NCBI GenBank assembly: GCA_025210745.1
Contig: JAOARC010000050.1
Location: forward strand, 62,001-126,000
DNA: 64,000 nucleotides
Origin: Bacteriovoracaceae bacterium
Lineage (GTDB): Bacteria; Bdellovibrionota; Bacteriovoracia; Bacteriovoracales; Bacteriovoracaceae
Direction: 5' to 3'
Positions within the stretch are counted from its first letter, which is position 1. The number at the start of each line of letters is the position of its first letter. The position numbers were made by a program, and so were the translations under genes. Below are positions 56,774 through 64,000 of the stretch, piece after piece. The notes below the pieces were generated by a model that was given only the letters and a program-made list of their open reading frames with translations, made no database searches and had not been told where the DNA came from.

Positions 56774-57309
56774 AAACTACTTTTAAAAAAACTAAAATCT
56801 TTATATATTTTATCCTTATCAGATAAAAGGGGTTCTTTAACTGGCCAATCTATAGCAAGCTCTTTGCAACTCCAAAGAATCCCTCCTTCATCAGCAGGAT
56901 CATAAAAATCAGTACACTTATAATGAAAATCAACCGTCTCAGATAAAACACAAAAACCATGTGCAAATCCAGGAGGTATGTACATTTGTAAATTATTCTC
57001 AGAAGATAAGATTTGACTATGGTATTGTCCAAACGTTTGAGAATTAGGCCTTAAGTCAACAGCAACATCAAAAACCTCGCCATCTAAAACAGATACTAAT
57101 TTACCTTGTGGCTTTGTCTTCTGAAAATGCAATCCTCTTAAAACACCTTGAGAAGAACGAGAAAAATTATCTTGAACAAATATTTCCTTGATGCCTATTT
57201 GTTCATACGAATTTGAACGATATAACTCTTGAAACAAGCCTCTGTGATCCTTAAAGACCTTTGGCTTAATTATAAGTACACCATCTAAATACTTTTCTAT
57301 CAACTCCAT
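56770..57309 (-). CDS. rmlC: dTDP-4-dehydrorhamnose 3,5-epimerase
   Basis: A 179-residue cupin enzyme of dTDP-L-rhamnose synthesis. GVLRGLHFQKTKPQGKLVSV carries the catalytic His and VSVLDGEVFDVAVDLR the conserved Asp, and MYIPPGFAHGFCVLSE with YKCTDFYDP holds the active-site Tyr. It begins two bases after rmlA ends. Confidence 0.95.
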   Translation of the reverse strand: MELIEKYLDGVLIIKPKVFKDHRGLFQELYRSNSYEQIGIKEIFVQDNFSRSSQGVLRGLHFQKTKPQGKLVSVLDGEVFDVAVDLRPNSQTFGQYHSQILSSENNLQMYIPPGFAHGFCVLSETVDFHYKCTDFYDPADEGGILWSCKELAIDWPVKEPLLSDKDKIYKDFSFFKSSL

Positions 57310-57311
57310 AA

Positions 57312-58175
57312 TTATTTAACCAGATTTTCTAGATACTCTGCGTATCCAGTACCTTTCATGCTTTTAGCCGTTTTAAGCAAGCTTTCTTTAGATAGCCAAC
57401 CATTTGTATAACCAATCTCTTCCAGACAAGCAATTTTATACCCATGTCTCTTTTCTAAAGCTTGAATTAAAGTACCAGACTCTAAAAGAGAGTCGTGAGT
57501 GCCAGAATCAAGCCAAGTAAAACCTCTGCCTAAAAACTCTAACTTTAACTTCTTTTTTTCCATATATGCTCTATTAACACAAGATATCTCTAATTCTCCT
57601 CTAGCTGAGGGCTTTACATCTTTTGCAATTTGAACGACATCATTATCATAAAAATATAAACCTGTTATAGCATAATTAGACTTCGGTTTTTCAGGTTTTT
57701 CTTCTATAGAAATAACATCTCCATTATCATCTATTTGAGCGATTCCAAATTGAGTAGGATTATTTACCGCCGTACAGAAAATAGTCGCACCAGATTCTCT
57801 TTGCGATGCATTTAATAATGTCTGACTAAACCCTGGCGCATAAAAAATATTATCCCCTAAAACAAGAGCTACATTATCGCTACCAATAAAGTCTTCACCT
57901 AATAAAAATGCTTGAGCAAGTCCAGCCGGTTTTTCCTGAATTTTATACTGAATCTTAATACCAAACTGAGATCCATCACCAAGAAGTCGCTGATATTGAG
58001 GCATATCTGTAGGTGTTGTAATTAATAACACGTCCTTAATCTGAGCCAACATTAAAACTGATAATGGGTAATAAACCATTGGTTTATCATACACAGGCAA
58101 TAACTGCTTAGAAGTTCCTCTTGTAATTGGAAATAGTCTTGAGCCCGTTCCGCCTGCTAATATTATACCTTTCAT
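57312..58175 (-). CDS. rmlA: Glucose-1-phosphate thymidylyltransferase
   Basis: Makes dTDP-glucose, the first step toward dTDP-rhamnose. [25 protein letters not shown] is the signature loop (in parts: AGGTGSRL, then [12 protein letters not shown]), LVLGDNIFY holds the metal-binding Asp and [22 protein letters not shown] follows. ATG 58175 overlaps the rmlB stop (ATGA), which fixes the start; eight more in-frame codons upstream lie inside rmlB. At 287 residues it is standard. Confidence 0.95.
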   Translation of the reverse strand: MKGIILAGGTGSRLFPITRGTSKQLLPVYDKPMVYYPLSVLMLAQIKDVLLITTPTDMPQYQRLLGDGSQFGIKIQYKIQEKPAGLAQAFLLGEDFIGSDNVALVLGDNIFYAPGFSQTLLNASQRESGATIFCTAVNNPTQFGIAQIDDNGDVISIEEKPEKPKSNYAITGLYFYDNDVVQIAKDVKPSARGELEISCVNRAYMEKKKLKLEFLGRGFTWLDSGTHDSLLESGTLIQALEKRHGYKIACLEEIGYTNGWLSKESLLKTAKSMKGTGYAEYLENLVK

Positions 58176-59188
58176 TTTGATACCTTTTGCTTCCACCATG
58201 CTTGATTTTCAAGATACCATAACACAGTTTTTCTCATACCTGTTTTGAATGTTTCTTCTGGTTTCCAACCTAGTTCTTTATTAATTTTAGAAAAATCGAT
58301 GGCATACCTTACATCATGCCCAGGTCTATCTTTTACAAAAGTAATCAAGTCACTATACTTGCTTTCATTTTGTCTTGGGCTTACTTCATCCAAGATAGAA
58401 CAGATTTCTCCAACAACATCAATATTCTTAACTTCATTATCACCACCTATATTATAGGTGTTTCCTACTTGTCCTTCTTCTAAAACTTTTAGTAATCCCT
58501 TTACATGATCATCAACAAATAACCAGTCTCTAATTTGCTTACCATCTCCATAAACTGGAATTGGTTTATTATTAATACAGTTTAATATTGTAACAGGAAT
58601 TAATTTTTCAGGGTTCTGATAAGGACCATAATTATTTGAACAATTTGTAATTAGTATAGGTAAGTTAAATGTCCTTCCCCAAGCTCTTACTAGGTGATCA
58701 GAACTTGCTTTACTGGCAGAATAAGGTGAGCTTGGCGCATAAGGAGTATCTTCTCTAAAATAATCATCTGTTCCTTCAAGATCACCATAAACTTCATCTG
58801 TTGAAATATGCAAAAATTTAAAATTATCCTTATTTGACTTATTCAGATATTCTCTAGATGCTTGAAGCATATTATAAGTACCAATAATATTGGTTTCTAA
58901 AAATACTAATGGCCCATCAATAGATCTATCAACGTGAGATTCAGCTGCTAAATGCATAACATAATCAGGTTCATGTTTTTCAAAAACAGATCTTAGTTTA
59001 TCAAAATCACAAATATCTACTTTTTCAAATGCATATCTTGATTCACTTTCATATGGTATAGACGATAAGTCTCCAGCATAAGTAAGTTTATCTACGTTTA
59101 CAACCTCTACTTCAGGTCTATTATTCATTATATATCTAATTAAAGCTGAACCAATAAAGCCAGCTCCTCCAGTAATCATAATTTTCAT
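58172..59188 (-). CDS. rmlB: dTDP-glucose 4,6-dehydratase
   Basis: Second enzyme of dTDP-rhamnose synthesis. [16 protein letters not shown] is the NAD loop, [25 protein letters not shown] with catalytic Asp-Glu, and [16 protein letters not shown] with Tyr-x3-Lys are diagnostic. The start at 59188 is supported by TTGGAG eight bases upstream; a TTG 15 bases further up falls in that site. It leads the rmlB-rmlA-rmlC run, whose promoter region holds a large palindrome. Confidence 0.95.
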   Translation of the reverse strand: MKIMITGGAGFIGSALIRYIMNNRPEVEVVNVDKLTYAGDLSSIPYESESRYAFEKVDICDFDKLRSVFEKHEPDYVMHLAAESHVDRSIDGPLVFLETNIIGTYNMLQASREYLNKSNKDNFKFLHISTDEVYGDLEGTDDYFREDTPYAPSSPYSASKASSDHLVRAWGRTFNLPILITNCSNNYGPYQNPEKLIPVTILNCINNKPIPVYGDGKQIRDWLFVDDHVKGLLKVLEEGQVGNTYNIGGDNEVKNIDVVGEICSILDEVSPRQNESKYSDLITFVKDRPGHDVRYAIDFSKINKELGWKPEETFKTGMRKTVLWYLENQAWWKQKVSK

Positions 59189-59204
59189 TTTTAAATGCTC
59201 CAAA

Positions 59205-59237
59205 TTTACATAATAAATAGATACTATTTTATGTAAA
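59205..59237 (-). promoter_or_regulatory. Palindrome upstream of rmlB
   Basis: TTTACATA (59205-59212) pairs with TATGTAAA (59230-59237), and inside it AAATAG (59215-59220) with CTATTT (59224-59229), so 14 bp of stem with a two-base bulge. On the minus strand TTTACA and TATTAT are spaced by 16 bases as possible -35 and -10 boxes within it, just upstream of the rmlB ribosome-binding site. It may be an operator, a leader hairpin, or both. Confidence 0.45.
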
Positions 59238-59318
59238 ATCAGTAAAATAAATTTGCTATAAAATAAAACGATAAATTATTTTGACCTGTATAATTAGCAG
59301 TACTAGTATATATAAAAT

Positions 59319-60374
59319 ATGAAAGTCCTACATCTAAATTCAGAAAAATCATGGCGTGGCGGAGAGCAGCAAATGGCTAATCTTTGCTTAGAGCTAAGAA
59401 AAAAAAATGTTGAATCTATTATTGCAGCAAGAAGACACTCTGAGTCAATAATGTTTGCAAAAAAAAATGGTTTTGAATATTTAGAACTTGATATCGGTGC
59501 AATGAAAATTAAAGCTGCCCATCAAGTAAAATCATATATTTCAAAAAATAATATTAAACTTATACATACTCATACAGCAAATGCTCACACAATAGCTGTT
59601 TTAGCTGGTTATCTTGGATCTAAAGCAAATATTGTCGTAAGTAAAAGAACTGATTTTCCAGTAAAATCTCTTTATAAATTTAATTATCCAAAGGTAAAGA
59701 AAATCCTTTGTGTCTCAAATAAAATTAAAGAAATTGTTGAAAAAGACTTTAAAAAGAATATCGTTCATACTGTTTATTCCGGAATCGATACTAAAAGATT
59801 TGACACAATTCAAACAGATTTAAAAGATCTTTACGATATTCCTAAAGATAAAATTCTTATAGGTAATTGTAGCGCTATAGCACCCCATAAAGATTATTAT
59901 ACCTTTGTTGATACAGCTAAAATATTAAATAAAAAATCTGCGCAAAAATATCATTTTATTATTATGGGAGATGGACCATTAGAGGCAGAGATTAAAAATT
60001 ATGCTAAAGAGCTGCCAAATATTACTTTTACTGGCTTTATGAGTAATATCCATGAGCTTTTAAAAAGCTTTGATCTATTTTTAATGACATCGCAAGAAGA
60101 AGGACTAGGAACATCTTTACTCGATTCAATGATTTGCAAGGTGCCTATTGTAGCAACAAGAGCTGGAGGGATTCCAGAAATAGTAATACATGAAAAAACA
60201 GGTCTTACTACAGATGTTGGGAATTCAGATGAACTAGCAAAGCTGGTTGAAGAAAGAATTTCAAGATTAGATCTTACACAAAATGCTTATCAAATGGTTA
60301 TAGATAACTTTAGTCGTGAAGTCACTGCAGCTAAAACACTAAAACATTATAACGATGTCTTATCTTCGCATTAA
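59319..60374 (+). CDS. Glycosyltransferase family 4
   Basis: A 351-residue GT-B enzyme. VLHLNSEKSWRGGEQQMANLC is the acceptor-side glycine loop, IKLIHTHTANAHTIAVLAG follows, and EEGLGTSLLDSMICKVPIVATRAGGIPE is the EX7E donor motif with the common P-G-G tail (in parts). The N-terminus resembles heptosyl- or LPS-core type transferases, but the acceptor is unknown. It is alone on the plus strand between rmlB and the UDPGP gene, overlapping the latter's 3' end by 15 bases. Confidence 0.87.
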   Translation: MKVLHLNSEKSWRGGEQQMANLCLELRKKNVESIIAARRHSESIMFAKKNGFEYLELDIGAMKIKAAHQVKSYISKNNIKLIHTHTANAHTIAVLAGYLGSKANIVVSKRTDFPVKSLYKFNYPKVKKILCVSNKIKEIVEKDFKKNIVHTVYSGIDTKRFDTIQTDLKDLYDIPKDKILIGNCSAIAPHKDYYTFVDTAKILNKKSAQKYHFIIMGDGPLEAEIKNYAKELPNITFTGFMSNIHELLKSFDLFLMTSQEEGLGTSLLDSMICKVPIVATRAGGIPEIVIHEKTGLTTDVGNSDELAKLVEERISRLDLTQNAYQMVIDNFSREVTAAKTLKHYNDVLSSH

Positions 60375-61583
60375 TTTTTGACGTTTTTCACAAAAATAGA
60401 AATTCTTTCTAATTTCATCATAATCTTCACGCTTTTTTATGGGTAAAAAGAAAAGAGCTCTATCTTTTTCATTTAAGTTTAAAATACTTATTAATTTTTC
60501 ATTATACTTTTTAATAAAATAAGTATTTGCATTTAAAATAACGCTACCTAATGCGCTTTCTAATTGAATATATTTTTTACCTTCTTGCTCTTTTATATTC
60601 TTTATTAAGTCAGGCGCTATATTTTTAAAAAATTCTTCAATATTAATATCTGGAATATGTTTTAAAATCACATCACGAAGAGCCTTTTTATTAATAACCA
60701 CAATATTCGTATTAAAAAGACTTTTTTTATCTCCTGGTCTTAATCCAAGATTTTCAAAATATTCAAGTTGCCCACTTCCCTGTGCTTGTGCTTTTTCACA
60801 AATAGTTAATGTTTTAAACTCATCATCCACAAGAGCAAGCATTCCACCTTTTTTATCAGCTACAGTTTTATTTGTCGTTATCATAAGAATAGGAATATTT
60901 TGTTTTATAACTAGAGAACTGATCTTTGTATCGATAGTTGAATTCAGATCTTCTCCATTACCAATGCACGATATCTCATTTTTATCGGAATAAAGAGCAT
61001 CATAAATTTGAGCAAATCCAATAAAACCATGCCCACAAGGAGCAACTCTTTTGGTCGTAAGTTCTCCATCCTCACCAATAGTAGGCATTTTTCTTTGCTC
61101 AATTTGATCGTAACAATTATAATCTTGTTCTATCTTTAAAACCTCCATCTTTGTTTCATCATTAACAAGATTCTGTATTTTTGCGCTTTTATATATTTTC
61201 CTATTAGAAAGATTCACGACTATCTCATGCTGAATCTTTGCAATAGGTTCCATCTTATTATTATACTCAATAAACAAATCAACACCTTTAGCGCTTAGGG
61301 TATCTGAGCTTCTAAACTCTTTGATAAGATCAAACCTTTTAACACTGGATCCAAGACCTGCATGCATTTTTATGACCTTAAAGTCGATATTTTTTAAAAT
61401 AGATTCATCACTTACTAAGTCCTCATAAGAATAAAGATCGAAGTACTTTTCTTGTTCATCATTGGTTATTGAAAAAGGAATAATATGAGATGAATTAGAA
61501 TCATCTTTTAAAAGAATATCCTCACTAAAGCGATCCTTTAGCCCATATAAGATATTAAAATATAACTCATTAATATCAATCAT
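60360..61583 (-). CDS. UDPGP-family uridylyltransferase
   Basis: A 407-residue nucleotidyltransferase of the eukaryote-like UDPGP family (UGP1/UAP1). KMHAGLGSSV is the glycine-rich signature, CGHGFIGFAQIYDAL corresponds to the PPGHG uridine-binding segment, IGNGEDLNST to the NxDNL site, and LFNTNIVVINKKAL to the FNTN motif. It most likely makes UDP-glucose or UDP-GlcNAc from the sugar-1-phosphate and UTP, feeding ugd. This type is rarer in bacteria than GalU. The ATG overlaps the kdsD stop (ATGA). Confidence 0.8.
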   Translation of the reverse strand: MIDINELYFNILYGLKDRFSEDILLKDDSNSSHIIPFSITNDEQEKYFDLYSYEDLVSDESILKNIDFKVIKMHAGLGSSVKRFDLIKEFRSSDTLSAKGVDLFIEYNNKMEPIAKIQHEIVVNLSNRKIYKSAKIQNLVNDETKMEVLKIEQDYNCYDQIEQRKMPTIGEDGELTTKRVAPCGHGFIGFAQIYDALYSDKNEISCIGNGEDLNSTIDTKISSLVIKQNIPILMITTNKTVADKKGGMLALVDDEFKTLTICEKAQAQGSGQLEYFENLGLRPGDKKSLFNTNIVVINKKALRDVILKHIPDINIEEFFKNIAPDLIKNIKEQEGKKYIQLESALGSVILNANTYFIKKYNEKLISILNLNEKDRALFFLPIKKREDYDEIRKNFYFCEKRQKLMRR

Positions 61584-62527
61584 ATACTATATCGACTAAT
61601 TAAACCAACACACTTGTTATTATCAATCACTAGCAAAGTTGCAATCTTATGCTCTTGCATCATTTGCTCTGCATCTATCAACTTAGTCAAGCTTGTAACC
61701 GACTTTGGATCCTTATTCATCATATCAGAAGCCTTTAAAGTAAGAACCTTTTCTTTATATTCAAAAATATTTCTTCTTACATCACCATCTGTTACAACTG
61801 CATATTGCCCATTGAATTCAACAACACATAATCCACTTCGCCCACTAGATATAGCACTTATCACCTGTTCAAAAGTTGCCTCTTTAGAAACAATTGGTAA
61901 GTTTTCTGTTTGCATAAAATCACAGACCTTACTTAATAGCTTTCTGCCAAGACTACCACCAGGATGAAATCTTGCAAAGTTTTCCGCTTTAAACTCTCTT
62001 GCTTCCATCAATGCAACACTCAGAGCATCTCCTAATGCTAGAGTTACCGTCGTCGAGCTCGTAGGAGCTAACTCTAAAGGACAAGCTTCTTTTTCGACAT
62101 AAGTATTAATTAAAAAATCACTAAACTTAACAAGTGTTGATTTTTCGTTTCCAGTCATTGCAATAACGATATTACCATTGTCTTTAAAAAAACTTAAAAG
62201 CTTGAGAATCTCAGACGTTTCGCCTGAGTTAGAAATTGCAATAATAATATCGTACTCAGAAATCATTCCAAGGTCACCATGATAAGCTTCCGCTGGATGT
62301 AAAAAGAAAGACTTTGTTCCAGTACTTGCCAAAGTTGCCGATATTTTTTTACCAACAAGCCCAGACTTTCCCATTCCTGTAACAACAAGTCTTCCCTTCA
62401 TATTTAAAATTTTTTGAATAACGCTTTCAAAAGAGTCATTCAAGTTCTTTTTGGCCAATTCCAATGAAGATGCCTCAAGCTCTAAAACACTTCTTGCAAT
62501 GTCTAAATATTTTCTACTCACTTCCAA
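61580..62527 (-). CDS. kdsD: Arabinose-5-phosphate isomerase (KpsF/GutQ type)
   Basis: Interconverts ribulose-5-phosphate and arabinose-5-phosphate, the precursor of Kdo. An SIS domain (GRLVVTGMGKSGLVGKKISATLAST, given in parts as VTGMGKSGLVG and SNSGETSEILK) spans about residues 35-190, followed by two CBS domains (LPIVSKEATFEQVISAI and DAEQMMQEHKIATLLVID). TTG 62527 is the first start, with AAAGGA upstream; GTG 62521 is an alternative. No kdsA or kdsB is in the window. Confidence 0.92.
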   Translation of the reverse strand: MEVSRKYLDIARSVLELEASSLELAKKNLNDSFESVIQKILNMKGRLVVTGMGKSGLVGKKISATLASTGTKSFFLHPAEAYHGDLGMISEYDIIIAISNSGETSEILKLLSFFKDNGNIVIAMTGNEKSTLVKFSDFLINTYVEKEACPLELAPTSSTTVTLALGDALSVALMEAREFKAENFARFHPGGSLGRKLLSKVCDFMQTENLPIVSKEATFEQVISAISSGRSGLCVVEFNGQYAVVTDGDVRRNIFEYKEKVLTLKASDMMNKDPKSVTSLTKLIDAEQMMQEHKIATLLVIDNNKCVGLISRYSI

Positions 62528-62603
62528 GCTTCCTTTACATTTATTTTTAACTTTAAATAATATATCTTTTAATCTAAACTTTTAAAAGCAATGAGGATGT
62601 CTT

Positions 62604-63311
62604 TTGACAAATAATCAAATACTTATATTAATCCCAATATATTATGAAAAAGAGAATCTTCCTGCGATGCTCAATGCATTATCCAATTTAAATATTCAGC
62701 TCGATATTCTCATAATTGATGATACTCCCGACAAAACAAGTACTCTTAACTGTTTAGACTTACTTAAAAAAGATAATATTTATTACATACATAGAAAAAA
62801 CAAAGATAAAGGTCTTGGCCTTAGCTATATTGATGCTTATCAATGGGCCCAACAAAAAAAATATAAAAAACTGATTCAAATGGATTGTGATTTTTCACAT
62901 GATCCTAAAGAATTAAATAAAATAATTAATAAACTAGATCAATATGACTGTGTCATAGGGTCTAGATTCGCTAGTAAAAGCTCAACTGCTAATTGGCCAA
63001 AATATAGACTTTTAATTTCCAAAATTGCATATATATATATAAAAGTACTCCTAGGTTTAAAGATTAAAGATCCAACTGGTGGATTTATTGGGAGTACAAA
63101 TGAGGTTATTCAAAATATTGATTTTTATAAGTTTATATCCAAAGGATACTCTTTTCAAATAGAAATGAAATATCATATTATCAAACAAGGTTTTAAGGTT
63201 AAAGAAATTCCAATTACATTTCATCAAAGAACTGAGGGTTACTCAAAATTTAATATTTCAATTATATTAGAAGCATTCATTAATGTTTTAAAAATAAAAA
63301 GGAATACATGA
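62604..63311 (+). CDS. Polyprenol-phosphate mannosyltransferase-like protein (DPM1 type)
   Basis: A family 2 glycosyltransferase of the dolichol-phosphate mannose synthase group, 235 residues. ILIPIYYEKENLPAML, IIDDTPDKT, QMDCDFSHDPKELN (DxD), IGSRFASKS and DPTGGFIGS are in the order expected. It lacks the C-terminal membrane helices of larger members. It would move mannose or a similar sugar from a nucleotide donor to undecaprenyl phosphate, consistent with manC. The start is TTG 62604, supported by GAGG seven bases upstream. Confidence 0.88.
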   Translation: MTNNQILILIPIYYEKENLPAMLNALSNLNIQLDILIIDDTPDKTSTLNCLDLLKKDNIYYIHRKNKDKGLGLSYIDAYQWAQQKKYKKLIQMDCDFSHDPKELNKIINKLDQYDCVIGSRFASKSSTANWPKYRLLISKIAYIYIKVLLGLKIKDPTGGFIGSTNEVIQNIDFYKFISKGYSFQIEMKYHIIKQGFKVKEIPITFHQRTEGYSKFNISIILEAFINVLKIKRNT

Positions 63312-63883
63312 ACTATTTACTTCAAAAACTTTTAGAACACGATATAACAATTACGCTATTTCTAAACTCGCTTCATAATAAATATATTGATCCAATTATG
63401 TTATTTGTTTCAAATAGCCATATTCCTCTCTATTTTTTCTTATGTTTATTTTTTTTCAAAGGACTCAAATATTATTCAAAAAAAATTTATGTCGCATTCT
63501 TATTCATGATACTTGCTTTTGCAGCTTCTGACCTTATATCAACAAAAGGTCTTAAGAATAATACCAAAAGACTAAGACCATGCCATAATACTCACATTAA
63601 TAAGCAATTACATACAGCAGGGAATAAATGTGGAGGTAAATACAGCTTTGTCTCATCCCATGCAGCAAACTCATTCACCTTAGTGACTTTTATTTGGCTA
63701 TTATTTAAAAGCTTTAGCGGAAACTATAAATACTTTTTTATTTATAGTACTCTTGTTTCATATTCAAGAATCTATCTTGGTAGACACTTTCTTCTGGATA
63801 TTATTTGTGGTTCCGTACTAGGAATTCTTATTGCATACTTTATAAATTATCTTTATAGAAAACTTATGACAAAATTATCGTAA
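63308..63883 (+). CDS. PAP2-family lipid phosphatase
   Basis: A 191-residue membrane phosphatase with about five helices. The three motifs are KNNTKRLRP (KxxxxxxRP), SSHAAN (PSGH variant with Ser in place of Pro and Ala for Gly) and SRIYLGRHFLLD (SRxxxxxHxxxD), so the catalytic His residues are kept. It probably dephosphorylates an isoprenyl diphosphate or lipid head group, for example recycling undecaprenyl diphosphate. Its ATG overlaps the stop of the mannosyltransferase gene by four bases, which links it to lipid-carrier glycosylation. Confidence 0.88.
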   Translation: MNYLLQKLLEHDITITLFLNSLHNKYIDPIMLFVSNSHIPLYFFLCLFFFKGLKYYSKKIYVAFLFMILAFAASDLISTKGLKNNTKRLRPCHNTHINKQLHTAGNKCGGKYSFVSSHAANSFTLVTFIWLLFKSFSGNYKYFFIYSTLVSYSRIYLGRHFLLDIICGSVLGILIAYFINYLYRKLMTKLS

Positions 63884-64000
63884 TAATATTTCCTTTTACT
63901 TTTATCTTATCAGATTCAAGCTTTCGAAGAGCTCTTAGTACAAACTTTTTAACCTTAAAAATACCTAGCTTTGCATAGTTAAGTTCTATTTCAACAGATT
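63864..64000 (-). CDS. C-terminal part of an unidentified protein
   Basis: A minus-strand frame enters from the right edge and stops with TAA (complement of 63864-63866), giving 44 visible residues. It is Lys-rich with alternating hydrophobic positions (GNIITIILS at the end). Too little is visible to name a family. The stop overlaps the end of the PAP2 gene by 20 bases. Confidence 0.45.
   Translation of the reverse strand, partial: SVEIELNYAKLGIFKVKKFVLRALRKLESDKIKVKGNIITIILS

Overview
The window is AT-rich, tightly packed, and coded on both strands. Gene order and protein types (a short Bdellovibrio-like flagellin, many signal-peptide proteins with no recognisable family, a dnaG-rpoD block, an ScpA/ScpB pair) suggest a member of the Bdellovibrionota, probably the Bacteriovorax/Halobacteriovorax side. 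This is inference from gene content and composition; no marker phylogeny was run.

Layout. 1-9.5 kb is ordinary housekeeping: the tail of a DCC-family protein, an RlmL-type rRNA methyltransferase, an acyl-CoA dehydrogenase, deoC, and a tight minus-strand run of an anchored hypothetical protein, trpS, tyrS and rmuC. 9.5-13.7 kb is mixed: an OmpR-type response regulator, a structured intergenic element that may be a small RNA, a BamE-like lipoprotein overlapping a secreted HExxH protein, a winged-helix regulator with its own palindromic operator paired with a frameshifted AbiEii-like nucleotidyltransferase, and the initiator tRNA-Met. 13.8-20.5 kb carries an RluB-type pseudouridine synthase, scpB/scpA, an M50 protease, and a Nudix gene coupled to two predicted envelope proteins. 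20.5-22.2 kb is a flagellar patch: a sigma-28-like promoter, two small genes and a flagellin with an unusual leader. 22.2-29.8 kb holds trmB-dnaG-rpoD and a SWIM/SNF2 helicase. 30-32.5 kb has two exported proteins of unknown function.

From about 32.7 kb to the end the window is a surface-polysaccharide locus of about 30 genes, broken only by queC and a SulP transporter. It supplies activated sugars (manC, ugd, rmlA/B/C, a UDPGP-family uridylyltransferase, kdsD, a TagD-like cytidylyltransferase), a WecA-type initiating transferase, at least eight glycosyltransferases, modifying enzymes (sulfotransferase, pyruvyl transferase, acetyltransferase, AsnB), two membrane polymerase/ligase candidates (O-antigen ligase family and EpsG family) and two export routes (a PglK-like ABC flippase and a Wzx flippase). 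The likely product is one or more complex, acidic, possibly sulfated glycans.

The observations most worth a second look are: the frameshifted nucleotidyltransferase with an A-AAG slip site directly before its stop codon, next to an operator-controlled and possibly leaderless regulator; the wzx gene whose only well-placed start codon is ATA; the flagellin leader with a five-codon reading frame; the structured element at 10.64-10.74 kb; and the repeated habit of convergent genes overlapping at their 3' ends. No CRISPR array, insertion sequence or rRNA gene was seen.
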